This document shows positions 25,232 through 33,228 of a stretch of 64,000 nucleotides of DNA, in pieces. Below the pieces are notes generated by a model that ran no database searches, was not told the origin of the DNA, and saw only the letters and a program-made list of their open reading frames with translations. The translations under genes and the position numbers were made by a program. The stretch comes from Bdellovibrionales bacterium (GTDB lineage: Bacteria > Bdellovibrionota > Bdellovibrionia > Bdellovibrionales > UBA1609). Every line of letters starts with the position of its first letter. Positions within the stretch are counted from its first letter, which is position 1. The DNA lies in the NCBI GenBank assembly GCA_027459485.1, contig DAIDIG010000009.1, positions 1 to 64,000 on the forward strand. The letters are read 5' to 3'.

Positions 25232-27424
25232 TCAATTCACCAATGGTCGTGTGTTGACATCGTTTACGTCGTTAAGCCCACTTGTTTCATTAACTAGCTC
25301 CGCCTCGCAATCACGGTATTCGCAGTTATCGGAGCTTTGAGCGTCAGAGTCTTGAGCTGGGGCGAAATGATCGAAAGTAGGGTTTAGATGGTCATCATGT
25401 TCACTTTGTTTCTCGTGGTTGCCTAACCCGTCGCTGTTCGCGATGGGGAGAATCCAAATCCATCCCTGAATGCCAGGTTTACCCTTTTCTCGAATTGGCC
25501 GAGATTTAATGCCTAGTTCTTTCATTGCCCTTCGTAGTGTTGTTTCGGCAATATTCTGAGCTTCGGCTTCTTTCTTGACTTCGGTTTGGTTCATTGGGCC
25601 GGTGGCGAGAATGGCCAATAAAAACTCCTTGGCTTCATTTAGGCGATCTGATGTACGCTCCGTCCTCTTTCCAATCAAAAGATCAAATTGTGTGAGCTTC
25701 GATTCGCCCGTCCATTCAAATTTTGCGGTGCCATCTGGGTTAGGTGAAATGCGAAAACCCAGAGTGGCGCCCTTTGAGGTAAGGTTCGACTTGCTGTGAA
25801 TAATAGCGCCATTGTTTGAATCGGACTTATCCTTGCCCACGAGCAAAATCGAACGTGAGGCACCAGGAATATCTATTGAACCAAGGATCCGATAAACAGC
25901 GTTATCAACCAGAGAATTCTTATTTAGATGACAAACAAGGACGATGGCACAATTGTATTTTCTAGCGAGATCTCCGAGCCGTCGTAGAGCCGGGCGTGTT
26001 TCGTTCGCTTGGCTCATGTCAAGTTTTGCCCCGAGAAAGCTTTGAAGAGGGTCAAACACTATTAAGGCGGGCTGATACTTTCGTAACTTTTCTTCGATTT
26101 TTACGAATCCTGGCTCGTCAAATTGAACGGGTTCATTGTAACAAAGCACATTTCTCTGATTTGCGCCCATCCACTTTAGTCGTTTCTTAATCGTATCTTC
26201 TACGCCGTCTTCTGCATTGCAAATTAGGACCCTTTTAGGCTCAATATTGTTCGCATTTGGAAGTCCAGGGCCTCCGCTTACGGCGGCAGAAATGGCGCAA
26301 GTGACGAAAGTTTTGCCTGAGTCTGGATCACCCACGATTAAGGTGATTTTTCCCTTGGCAATATATGGCGGCCACAGATACGTGATGTCTTCTTCTTTAA
26401 CATCATCAATGCAAATAACCTCTTCATCCGGCAATGTTGTTGGGTCGAGCGGCGCCGACGCCTGAACGGCCGACATGAAGTCACCGCCACCCATCAGTAA
26501 CTCATTGGCATCCTTCGGGCCGTCGTTTTTTCCCTGACGAGTTTTGACAATATAAGTTCGATCAAAGCCAAGCTTTTCGGCAAATTTCGTCGAAAATTCG
26601 CGACCTGTTTCATCGTCATCCATCCATAAGAAAATTTTTTTAAAGGGATCGAGAGTTGTAACAAGATCATCAGAAAGTGACCCTGCGCCATCTGGAAGAC
26701 TGATTGCTGGTATTCCCGTCTTTTGATTGACGCTCATTGCGTCTATTTCGCCTTCGGTAATGCAGATCTCTTGGGCGCCGTTTGGTACTGTTTGTAACCC
26801 AAACCAATACGAGCGCCCACCGCCCGGTTTTAAGCGAAAAGTTTTAAAGTCGATGGGCCGCAATTTTACGCGAACAGTTTTCTCTTCACGTTTGCCATTT
26901 TTTTCAAAGATCATAATTGCGGGAAAGGTCACGCAATCGTGATTAACCGTTTGGCCTTTCAGGGGATCGTCATCAGCTTCGTGTCTAAATTCCTCATTAG
27001 TCGCTCCAACGCTATATTTTTTAATCGTCTCATGGCTTAAACCGCGGCTTTTCAAATATTCGCGAACGCGCATATTAGATGATAATTGGTTTGGGTAATC
27101 TTTCGTAATTGGCGGTGGATCGTTAAATGCTTTTTTCTTTGAAGCTTTAGGTTTGTTATTGCAATCTGTCGCATCTCCAAATTTTCGAGTGAAATCAAAA
27201 AAGGAACCTTTGGCATTACATCTGTGGCAATTAAATGCTCCACTCATTCGATTAACATATAATTTCCATTGATTTTCAGCTTTGCTAGTGTCGCCTTGGC
27301 AAAACGGACATATTTTGACATTAATCTCGTTGCCGCTACTAGCAATTTTAATTTCACCACACGTGCGCCTCACATATGATTCGGTACCTTCCGTAGTTTT
27401 ATTGTAACCTTTAGTGGCTGTCAT
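25232..27424 (-). CDS. primase-helicase fusion protein
   Basis: A 730-residue protein. An N-terminal CHC2-like zinc finger (Cys39, Cys42, Cys66, Cys69) is followed by a TOPRIM domain (ICITEGEIDAM with Glu225; FLWMDDDETG with Asp269-271). A RecA-like helicase follows, with Walker A IVGDPDSGKTF (about 363-373) and Walker B LIVFDPLQ (Asp455). Near the C-terminus a winged-helix-like region occurs (NQTEVKKEAEAQNIAETTLR). This combination is a T7 gp4-like or RepA-like element replication enzyme: it makes primers and unwinds DNA. It suggests the island can replicate its own circle. Its start overlaps the 87-aa gene. Confidence 0.88.
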   Translation of the reverse strand: MTATKGYNKTTEGTESYVRRTCGEIKIASSGNEINVKICPFCQGDTSKAENQWKLYVNRMSGAFNCHRCNAKGSFFDFTRKFGDATDCNNKPKASKKKAFNDPPPITKDYPNQLSSNMRVREYLKSRGLSHETIKKYSVGATNEEFRHEADDDPLKGQTVNHDCVTFPAIMIFEKNGKREEKTVRVKLRPIDFKTFRLKPGGGRSYWFGLQTVPNGAQEICITEGEIDAMSVNQKTGIPAISLPDGAGSLSDDLVTTLDPFKKIFLWMDDDETGREFSTKFAEKLGFDRTYIVKTRQGKNDGPKDANELLMGGGDFMSAVQASAPLDPTTLPDEEVICIDDVKEEDITYLWPPYIAKGKITLIVGDPDSGKTFVTCAISAAVSGGPGLPNANNIEPKRVLICNAEDGVEDTIKKRLKWMGANQRNVLCYNEPVQFDEPGFVKIEEKLRKYQPALIVFDPLQSFLGAKLDMSQANETRPALRRLGDLARKYNCAIVLVCHLNKNSLVDNAVYRILGSIDIPGASRSILLVGKDKSDSNNGAIIHSKSNLTSKGATLGFRISPNPDGTAKFEWTGESKLTQFDLLIGKRTERTSDRLNEAKEFLLAILATGPMNQTEVKKEAEAQNIAETTLRRAMKELGIKSRPIREKGKPGIQGWIWILPIANSDGLGNHEKQSEHDDHLNPTFDHFAPAQDSDAQSSDNCEYRDCEAELVNETSGLNDVNDVNTRPLVN

Positions 27425-27674
27425 GGTTTAGGCCCCGCTCGAATTGTGTGAGCATGTGAACACGGAGCAGTTGAGCTACTTCATAGCGAAGGCCCGTTTC
27501 AAGCTTATTGTCGTCAAACCGCTTTGAGATTATGGTTAGCAGCCCAGGACGGAATAATTCTTTTAATTCCTGTTTAGAGCCCTCAATTACCAAGTACTCA
27601 CATCTTGAAATGGCTGATAGCAGATCATCTAATAGCTGGGCCAAATCTGGGTCATATTGTATCGAATCCCTCAT
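27411..27674 (-). CDS. hypothetical protein, 87 aa
   Basis: An all-helical 87-residue protein with an excellent GGAGGAG ribosome-binding site before its ATG. Its stop overlaps the primase-helicase start by 14 bases. It contains leucine-rich amphipathic stretches (LAQLLDDLLSAISRCEYLVI) and no known domain. Position suggests a small helper of the replication gene. Confidence 0.65.
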   Translation of the reverse strand: MRDSIQYDPDLAQLLDDLLSAISRCEYLVIEGSKQELKELFRPGLLTIISKRFDDNKLETGLRYEVAQLLRVHMLTQFERGLNHDSH

Positions 27675-27690
27675 TTTCTCCTCCTCACTT

Positions 27691-27927
27691 TTATTTTCGG
27701 CAAGCGCCGGTAGTTAATATGTTTGGTTCAATATTCGAACTGCAGAACTTAGTTAACCCGCCTTCGAAGCCCGATTGCCCAAATGAATCTAACGTAAGTT
27801 TTCGAATTGCTGGCCATTGCGGGTGATGACCAACGATGGTCTGTAATTGCTGGAGATAAAGGTTCTTGTAGAATTTGAGCAGGTGAAGGACCTGCGCGAC
27901 TTGTATTGAGTTATGACAATCGTTCAC
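27691..27927 (-). CDS. hypothetical protein, 78 aa
   Basis: The start is set at the GTG at 27927 because a perfect AGGAGG (27933-27938) lies five bases upstream. The protein has a helical first half (QVAQVLHLLKFYKNLYLQQLQ) and a glycine-rich end. No domain is recognised. It sits 16 bases ahead of the 87-aa gene and belongs to the leftward replication group. Confidence 0.6.
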   Translation of the reverse strand: MNDCHNSIQVAQVLHLLKFYKNLYLQQLQTIVGHHPQWPAIRKLTLDSFGQSGFEGGLTKFCSSNIEPNILTTGACRK

Positions 27928-28108
27928 ATCAGCCTCCTGAATAGAGGCTGGGCGAAATAGAAAACAGAACGTTGGGGATCCCACCCGCCCAGCCATTTGA
28001 TTGAGACTGGTTCTACCGTGCAATGTTTAGTGAGATCAAAAAGAGAAGCGGAGACTTTTAGATCAAAAAATCGCTGAAAATTAGGCTAATCCGTTTCATT
28101 GAAACGCC

Positions 28109-28834
28109 CTAACACATTTTGGGATTTTTTCCCTTGAGTTTGTCTCGCAAGCTGCGGTTCAACTCCTCATGTACCTTTCGATCTACTTTATCTCTCGAAG
28201 CGTTGTGAAAATCTTGTTTACATTTCGTTGAGTGAAATTTTTGATTTTTGCGAGTCTGCTCATAGGGTTCACCACATCCCTGACAGAACCATAGCTTACT
28301 GACATCGAGTCTCCCTAAACGGCGAACCAGAGCCAGCACCAGTAGCTTAAACAGAATGTCTGAGTCCGTATCTCCTTCAAAGCCGAGTGCATCCGATACC
28401 AGCCGATGTAAGAAATGTTCCCCAATTGCAAGTACCCTCGATGTTTCAAACAACTCAGAGTGCTTTTCGATTTTTCGTAGTATTTCTCGGTTCCCTTCGG
28501 AGTTCATATAAAGTTTAAGTTGATCTGTAACGAAGTCGAGAACGGGCATGTTTCGAGGTTCAGAGAGAATCGCCGTAAATTCGTCGGCTCGTTGCTGAAT
28601 GTCCGTCTCGTCTAAACACCACGAGGTGTCATTCACAATCTCATATAGTTCGGGCCACGCGATTTCAACGAGGTTATTAAAACGTGTATCATCCCAACCC
28701 GTACTGAATAGAACAATTCTGACTTTGGCGGTGTCGATGATGCTGAGAGCATTTCTTCTCTGCGCATTTTGCGCTCTCGCCATCGCAATACGGCGCTTGA
28801 GCAAAGGCTTTACATATTTCTTTTTTTTCTCCAT
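28109..28834 (-). CDS. protein with C-terminal CGNR-like zinc ribbon
   Basis: A 241-residue soluble protein. The N-terminal part is basic and the central part helical; the C-terminal segment WFCQGCGEPYEQTRKNQKF followed by STKCKQDFHN has four cysteines spaced as in small zinc ribbons (C-x-x-C ... C). A CGNR-type domain usually binds DNA in transcription regulators. A rough GTTTCATTGAAAC palindrome lies just downstream (28096). Its partners on the island are the replication genes; function unknown. Confidence 0.6.
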   Translation of the reverse strand: MEKKKKYVKPLLKRRIAMARAQNAQRRNALSIIDTAKVRIVLFSTGWDDTRFNNLVEIAWPELYEIVNDTSWCLDETDIQQRADEFTAILSEPRNMPVLDFVTDQLKLYMNSEGNREILRKIEKHSELFETSRVLAIGEHFLHRLVSDALGFEGDTDSDILFKLLVLALVRRLGRLDVSKLWFCQGCGEPYEQTRKNQKFHSTKCKQDFHNASRDKVDRKVHEELNRSLRDKLKGKNPKMC

Positions 28835-28927
28835 CCAGCCAACCCTCGTTTTTACAGGTGGCAGTTGTACCGCACGCCTGCCAATTCGCCAAGAGCTCGC
28901 GAGGATTTGAAAATGTCGATTATTTAA

Positions 28928-29131
28928 TTATTTAAGATCAGATTTTCGGAGCGAAGGCATACCAGCAATTACTAGGCGCCGAGCCAGCCCGCTCGCGTTT
29001 AACGGCATTCCCGCCTCATCTTTGAGTTTTGAAGCATGGGTTTCAAGCTGCGCATACAAATCAGGTGCAATGCGAAAGCTAATCACTCGCGTTTCAGTTT
29101 TCGGCGCCCGTTGGGGTGATTTTTTTGCCAT
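28928..29131 (-). CDS. ribbon-helix-helix DNA-binding protein
   Basis: A 67-residue protein with basic N-terminus then ETRVISFRIAPDLYAQLETHA and ...GLARRLVIAGM: a beta strand followed by two helices, the CopG/Arc ribbon-helix-helix pattern. It is transcribed away from the resolvase; the shared intergenic region holds three TGATAC repeats at nine-base steps, a usual kind of target for such dimers. It probably represses both directions, controlling the element. Confidence 0.75.
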   Translation of the reverse strand: MAKKSPQRAPKTETRVISFRIAPDLYAQLETHASKLKDEAGMPLNASGLARRLVIAGMPSLRKSDLK

Positions 29132-29167
29132 AAGCCTTTATCGGCTCAAATCAATTTAAAGTCAACT

Positions 29168-29224
29168 GTATCATTTGTATCAATAGTATCATAAGTTGAC
29201 ATAAGGCGTCAAGCCTGGTATCAT
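29168..29224. promoter_or_regulatory. operator repeats and resolvase promoter
   Basis: GTATCA (TGATAC on the other strand) occurs at 29168, 29177 and 29186, exactly nine bases apart, and once more at 29218-29223. A TTGACA (29196-29201), 17-base spacer and TATCAT (29219-29224) form a good sigma-70 promoter for the resolvase. The fourth repeat overlaps the -10 box. Transcription would begin around 29231-29232, at the resolvase ATG, so the message is probably leaderless. The regulator bound is inferred. Confidence 0.7.
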
Positions 29225-29231
29225 ATACTAT

Positions 29232-29963
29232 ATGAATAACGAGCCAATCAAATGCGTAGCGTATTCGAGGGTATCGACTTTGCTAGGCCAAAACCCCGAA
29301 CATCAATTGACCCATATTCGACGGTTTGCCGAGGCGCGCGGTTATGATTTGGTCGAGGAGTTTGTTGATCGCATATCCGGCGCTAAGGAGCGGCGAAAGG
29401 CACTGGACGCTTTAGTGCGAGATGCTCGCGCGGGGCGGTTTAAGGTACTCGTCGTATCGGGAATTGACCGCTTGGCCCGAGACACCCGCCATTTGTTGAA
29501 CCTAATTCATGAACTCGACGGCTATGGGGTGGCTCTTATCAGTTTGCGTGAGTCGATTGATTTCACGACAAGTATGGGCAAATGTACGCTTGCGATTTTA
29601 GGCGCTATCGCAACCCTGGAGCGCGAGCTATGCCGTGAACGCGTCCGCTCAGCCCTAGCTGCTAAAAAGCTGACCGCCGCTCATACCGGCTGGCGTTGCG
29701 GTCGGCCAGTGGCGGCTACCGGCGAAATAATCGAGCAAGTCATAAGCCTACATGAGCGCGGTTTATCGCATCGGGCGATTGAACAAGCATTAAACAAAAA
29801 AGTATCACGGACGACCGTCACGCGCATTTTACAAGGCCGGTACAAAAACCCTAAAAAATCCGAGCCACAACTTATTGAAATGATTGAACCCAAAATCGAC
29901 GATTTGAATGGTTCAAAAATGTTTGGTTTTGAACCGGCGAATAAGGCGGATAACAAACGATGA
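29232..29963 (+). CDS. small serine recombinase (resolvase/invertase)
   Basis: A 243-residue resolvase: catalytic YSRVST (Ser12), LVVSGIDRLARDTRHLL with the active-site arginines, the ERELCRERVRSAL helix E and a C-terminal helix-turn-helix (ISLHERGLSHRAIEQALNKK...RTTVTRILQ). It recombines DNA at short res-like sites, perhaps monomerising or inverting element DNA, and is distinct from the large integrase. The promoter overlaps repeats and the transcript is probably leaderless. Its stop overlaps a following small frame by four bases. Confidence 0.9.
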   Translation: MNNEPIKCVAYSRVSTLLGQNPEHQLTHIRRFAEARGYDLVEEFVDRISGAKERRKALDALVRDARAGRFKVLVVSGIDRLARDTRHLLNLIHELDGYGVALISLRESIDFTTSMGKCTLAILGAIATLERELCRERVRSALAAKKLTAAHTGWRCGRPVAATGEIIEQVISLHERGLSHRAIEQALNKKVSRTTVTRILQGRYKNPKKSEPQLIEMIEPKIDDLNGSKMFGFEPANKADNKR

Positions 29964-30070
29964 CAATATCCCTATCAATTCCAGGTTCCTGGAAAGCGTA
30001 CATTAAAACGGAAAAACGTTCCCAACTACCGCTGCGTGAGCGACAAAAATGCCATGCACGAAAAACGTAA
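29960..30070 (+). CDS. short coupled ORF, 36 codons
   Basis: The ATG overlaps the resolvase stop (ATGA) and the frame runs 36 codons, ending inside the next gene. It carries a basic C-terminal tail. It may be a small protein or only a coupling leader that passes ribosomes on to the Cro/CI-like gene. No homology is recognised. Confidence 0.3.
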   Translation: MTISLSIPGSWKAYIKTEKRSQLPLRERQKCHARKT

Positions 30071-30407
30071 ACGTCAAAAGGTTAGGTCGATTTTTGGTGA
30101 ACAGCTTGAACGCTTGGCCAGAGAACGCCATTTGACTCATAGGCAATTGGCCGAATGGGCTGGCGTTTCAACAAGCGTGATCGGCTCATGGCTCGGCGTT
30201 GGCGGTGCCATACCTGCTGACCTTATGCGCGTGAAACAACTCGCTGACCAGTTGCAAGTCGACTTTGCATGGCTCCTCATTGGCGAGCACTCCCAATCCG
30301 GAAATATAAGTTTGGCCGAATTGTTTGATGAAGTGCTCGACCCCAGCCTAAGCGGCCTGTTTCGCATTGAGTGCAAACGTTTAATTCCGAAAGGTTTAAA
30401 AAAATGA
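30054..30407 (+). CDS. Cro/CI-like (XRE) helix-turn-helix regulator 1
   Basis: A small helix-turn-helix protein: LERLARERHLTHRQLAEWAG and VSTSVIGSWLGVGG show the XRE pattern, followed by a C-terminal tail with SGLFRIECKRLIPKG. The start at 30054 (ATG) is preferred; a GTG 18 bases upstream is an alternative. Its tail matches that of the second XRE gene (30621-30983), so the two arose by duplication. It may control the operon or a host gene. Confidence 0.8.
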   Translation: MHEKRKRQKVRSIFGEQLERLARERHLTHRQLAEWAGVSTSVIGSWLGVGGAIPADLMRVKQLADQLQVDFAWLLIGEHSQSGNISLAELFDEVLDPSLSGLFRIECKRLIPKGLKK

Positions 30408-30583
30408 ACGCTCGCGCGGTCACAGTGCAAATCATCGCAATGCCAAGCCGAAAAGTTACGGCGGCGGGGCGCATGTACTGTGCCCGCGCCTTACGTATAA
30501 ACGTAATTGACCTCGCCAATGGTCGTTTGGAACTTGCTAAAAGATTACTTAAAAACGAATTCACATACGGGTTAATAGCATGA
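30404..30583 (+). CDS. hypothetical protein, 59 aa
   Basis: The ATG at 30404 overlaps the XRE stop (ATGA). The 59-residue basic protein has a helix-rich pattern (RALRINVIDLANGRLELAKRLLKNE). No motif is recognised. It is translated with the two regulators around it. Confidence 0.55.
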   Translation: MNARAVTVQIIAMPSRKVTAAGRMYCARALRINVIDLANGRLELAKRLLKNEFTYGLIA

Positions 30584-30699
30584 GCGTGAACAATGAGATT
30601 TTATCGTTGATAACTAAAATATGCCACGACGCAAACGAACCAAGGCGGTTGGCGCCTTTACAGAAAATTTTAACAAGATCTTACGCGAGCGCGGTTTGA
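30580..30699 (+). CDS. short coupled ORF, 39 codons
   Basis: The ATG overlaps the previous stop by four bases and the frame ends inside the second XRE gene. It repeats the pattern of the 36-codon frame before the first XRE gene, so a ribosome-coupling role is possible. It may not make a stable protein. Confidence 0.25.
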   Translation: MSVNNEILSLITKICHDANEPRRLAPLQKILTRSYASAV

Positions 30700-30983
30700 C
30701 AGTAAAACAGGCGGCAGAACTCATGCAATTGCCATACACAACGGTTGTCGGTTTCACGAATGGCGCGATGCCCAGTTCATACGAGTCAGTCTCTAAGTTT
30801 TGCACGGCGCTGTCGCTCGACTTCGAGTGGCTTTTAACCGGCAAAACGAAAAACTTTGATCCATCGCAAATTCCACTCGATCAAATTTTTCAAGAAGAGG
30901 CGACAAATTCGTTCTCAGGTATATTTAAAATCGAAGCAAAAAAGTTGATCCCTATTGGGCACAAAAAGAAAGGTCAACCATAA
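30621..30983 (+). CDS. Cro/CI-like (XRE) helix-turn-helix regulator 2
   Basis: A 120-residue protein with NKILRERGLTVKQAAELMQL and PYTTVVGFTNG as helix-turn-helix, and a C-terminal SGIFKIEAKKLIPIG that parallels the first regulator. It shares one base with the following nuclease-like gene (TAATG). The paired paralogues suggest two regulators with different target or timing. Confidence 0.8.
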   Translation: MPRRKRTKAVGAFTENFNKILRERGLTVKQAAELMQLPYTTVVGFTNGAMPSSYESVSKFCTALSLDFEWLLTGKTKNFDPSQIPLDQIFQEEATNSFSGIFKIEAKKLIPIGHKKKGQP

Positions 30984-31471
30984 TGCCAAACGCGCTACCT
31001 GACCGCATAATCGCGTCGATGAATCGTGAGAATCCTCTAGCTGAATGTCAAAACTGCGAGCGGGCGTTTCACATACAGCGCGCAAAACTTTTTTACGTCA
31101 GCGATATTGCTCCTGACACACGAAAACAAATCGACAGTTGGCGTCGTGAAATTGAATCAGGCCACAAAGAACTCCGTGAGCGACGTAAGCAAATGGCAAA
31201 GACGTCCACCGTCGGCGCTCAGTCTGTCAATCTCGGCTTTCTTTTTGAAGCCATCGCACCCGTGCTCCCGACATTTCCGTTTAACCCGCATGACTGCCGA
31301 GCGCTTGGCGACCCAATCGACTTAATTATATTTCACGGGTTAGCCGAACACGGGCGGGTGGATAACCTAATTTTTGCTGACGTGAAAACGGGGGCATCGC
31401 GTCTTTCAAACCGTCAGAAATCAGTTAGGGACGCAGTGAACAAGAACCGTATTGAATGGGGCATCTATTGA
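30983..31471 (+). CDS. Holliday-junction-resolvase-like PD-(D/E)XK protein
   Basis: A 162-residue protein with an N-terminal cysteine pair (CQNC), a basic helix and a C-terminal nuclease-type core: DPIDLIIFHGL with Asp113 and FADVKTGASRLSNRQKSVRD with Asp133 and Lys135. This follows the pattern of the small Holliday-junction-resolvase-related endonucleases. Acidic, acidic and lysine residues are all present, so activity is plausible. Its partner at 31456-31968 is a diverged copy. Confidence 0.75.
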   Translation: MPNALPDRIIASMNRENPLAECQNCERAFHIQRAKLFYVSDIAPDTRKQIDSWRREIESGHKELRERRKQMAKTSTVGAQSVNLGFLFEAIAPVLPTFPFNPHDCRALGDPIDLIIFHGLAEHGRVDNLIFADVKTGASRLSNRQKSVRDAVNKNRIEWGIY

Positions 31472-31968
31472 AAGTTGATTTTGCACAGGCACTCAGCGTC
31501 CAGCGCAACATTATCGGCATTTGTCCCATTTGCCAGACGTTTTTCCGTTTAAATGAGTGCCGATTTATATATAAACGTGGCCGTAAGGATTGGCTGGCTC
31601 GCATGTACGATCTTGAAAAACGGCTCGAAGAAACCGAAGTACGTCTCGAAGAGCGCGAGCGCGAAATACGTGAACAAGCACGTGAACAAGGGCGCGTTCA
31701 TGCCAGGCGGATTATTAAAAAAGCCGATCCGATTTTTGCAAGCTTAGGATTAAGCGTAAATGATGCCAAAGCAATATTTCATCCAATATCGTTTGTGGTT
31801 TTTGATGGACTTGATGACTACGACGATGTGGACAAACTTTATTTGTTAGATCGAAAACGCTCACGAGGTCGCACGCTTCAGAAAAGCATTGAGCGCTGCG
31901 TTTCAAAAAAACACTATGATTGGCGCACGTTTCGCGTAAGCGATGATGGCAAGGTGATAGAGGAATGA
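31456..31968 (+). CDS. diverged PD-(D/E)XK-like paralogue
   Basis: A 170-residue protein paralogous to the preceding gene: cysteines CPICQTFFRLNEC at the start, a long charged coiled coil (about 53-82), then HPISFVVFDGL and LYLLDRKRSRGRTLQKSIERC. The first acidic residue (Asp in DPID) is replaced by serine, while the D-x-K remains, so activity may be lost or altered. It overlaps the first copy by 16 bases. Confidence 0.7.
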   Translation: MGHLLKVDFAQALSVQRNIIGICPICQTFFRLNECRFIYKRGRKDWLARMYDLEKRLEETEVRLEEREREIREQAREQGRVHARRIIKKADPIFASLGLSVNDAKAIFHPISFVVFDGLDDYDDVDKLYLLDRKRSRGRTLQKSIERCVSKKHYDWRTFRVSDDGKVIEE

Positions 31969-32267
31969 AACGCGAACGTAAGAAAGTGCCACAGTTTGAG
32001 AGAACATTGGCAGACTGGAATTTATATCTAAGAGAAGGCGGTACAGTAATAAGGCAAACCATAACGAGACGACCACGGCTGAATAAAACGATTCAGTTCA
32101 GAACCACCGAGGCGATGGCCGACGAAATAAAGTGCGCTGCCGACAAACTTGGTTTAACAATATCGGATTACGTCCATCAAGCAGTGCAAGAGACACTTAG
32201 ACGGATGCCTACAAATGATTCAACATCTAAACGCAAGCAGAGAAATCAAAAGAGGGGGCGGAAATGA
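31965..32267 (+). CDS. ribbon-helix-helix-type protein
   Basis: A 100-residue basic protein. The middle KTIQFRTTEAMADEIKCAAD followed by KLGLTISDYVHQAVQETL is a beta-strand plus two helices, as in Arc/MetJ-type or relaxosome-accessory proteins. No relaxase is seen nearby. Its stop and start overlap both neighbours by four bases. Confidence 0.65.
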   Translation: MKRERKKVPQFERTLADWNLYLREGGTVIRQTITRRPRLNKTIQFRTTEAMADEIKCAADKLGLTISDYVHQAVQETLRRMPTNDSTSKRKQRNQKRGRK

Positions 32268-32692
32268 GAAGTTTGGCAATATTAGGATCGATGTTTTTCT
32301 TTTTCATCAGCGGGATTGCTTGGGCCTACGTACCTACAACTAAAGACTTCAAATTAGACAACCAAATTACGAGATGCTTGAAAATAACAATGAATGTCAA
32401 AACTATTCATGATGACCCAGATCTTCCGGCTTATCAGGCGTTGGTTCTGAATGTGAGACAGTTAACCTCTCACATCATGGATCGATGTTGCGAAGACGGA
32501 GTGCTGCCATGGTATCAGATTATTTCGGCAAAAGGAGAAGTTCTTCAATTCTTGCCATTGGAATATGCTCATAGCAAAGGGTTGGTTAAAGTCACAAACA
32601 TTGCACTTAACGATTATACCGCGAATAGTGAATTAAAAAGTGGCGGAGGTCGCCCCTATAAATTTGTTGTTAAATGCTCAATGGGTCCCTGA
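32264..32692 (+). CDS. exported hypothetical protein, 142 aa
   Basis: A signal peptide (MRSLAILGSMFFFFISGIAWA) precedes a cysteine-bearing mature part (CLKI, RCCEDG, KCSMGP). No recognised domain. It overlaps the RHH gene by four bases and is therefore in the operon. Being exported yet on a mobile element suggests an envelope-directed function such as exclusion or attack on competitors. Confidence 0.6.
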   Translation: MRSLAILGSMFFFFISGIAWAYVPTTKDFKLDNQITRCLKITMNVKTIHDDPDLPAYQALVLNVRQLTSHIMDRCCEDGVLPWYQIISAKGEVLQFLPLEYAHSKGLVKVTNIALNDYTANSELKSGGGRPYKFVVKCSMGP

Positions 32693-32718
32693 CGACGACA
32701 GGGCAAGAAGCTTACAGT

Positions 32719-33228
32719 ATGGACATCAAAGCACCTAAAGCTTCATTCCCAACTTGTGCCAGCCGTTGGCTCGTGGCATATCTCCTGCTGTTTTTCTCAT
32801 GCGTGGCGTTCGCCAAGAGTGCCAAACAAAATTCATTCCTGAAGAGCCTTCGAGCGTATTTGGCATCCCAGGCATCCAGTGACGGCGTCGGGGTCATTCT
32901 TGACGTGAAGCTTGAAGGTAAAATTCTAAGTGTGCACGTAGTATCACCAGATTTGCCGGTGAAATACTTTTTTTCGTTTTATAGCTATACCGTAATCGGG
33001 ACTGGCGACAGCCTGTTTGTCAATCATGACACCTGCAAATCTTTTTCTATATCGAAAATACGCCTCATAGGGATCGCCGCTGAAACGAAAAAGGGCATAG
33101 AAGCTGATACTGATTGCAAAACAGCGCACCGGATATACAAAATGAAAAGGGATGGCGTGAGTAGCGATAAGCTAACGAAAATGCTTTTAAAGAAAACACA
33201 TGCGTCGGTAATATGGAAAAGTTCCTAA
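32719..33228 (+). CDS. exported hypothetical protein, about 169 aa
   Basis: The start at 32719 (MDIKAPKASF) places a hydrophobic signal stretch (WLVAYLLLFFSCVAFAKS) close to the N-terminus; the frame is open from 32674, which is an alternative start. The mature part is beta-rich with a few cysteines. No motif is recognised. It overlaps the following PLD gene by 16 bases. Confidence 0.55.
   Translation: MDIKAPKASFPTCASRWLVAYLLLFFSCVAFAKSAKQNSFLKSLRAYLASQASSDGVGVILDVKLEGKILSVHVVSPDLPVKYFFSFYSYTVIGTGDSLFVNHDTCKSFSISKIRLIGIAAETKKGIEADTDCKTAHRIYKMKRDGVSSDKLTKMLLKKTHASVIWKSS

Noticed and set aside
31965-32267. Relaxosome accessory protein implying conjugation
   Set aside because: The fold is generic ribbon-helix-helix and no relaxase or oriT-like nick site was recognised.
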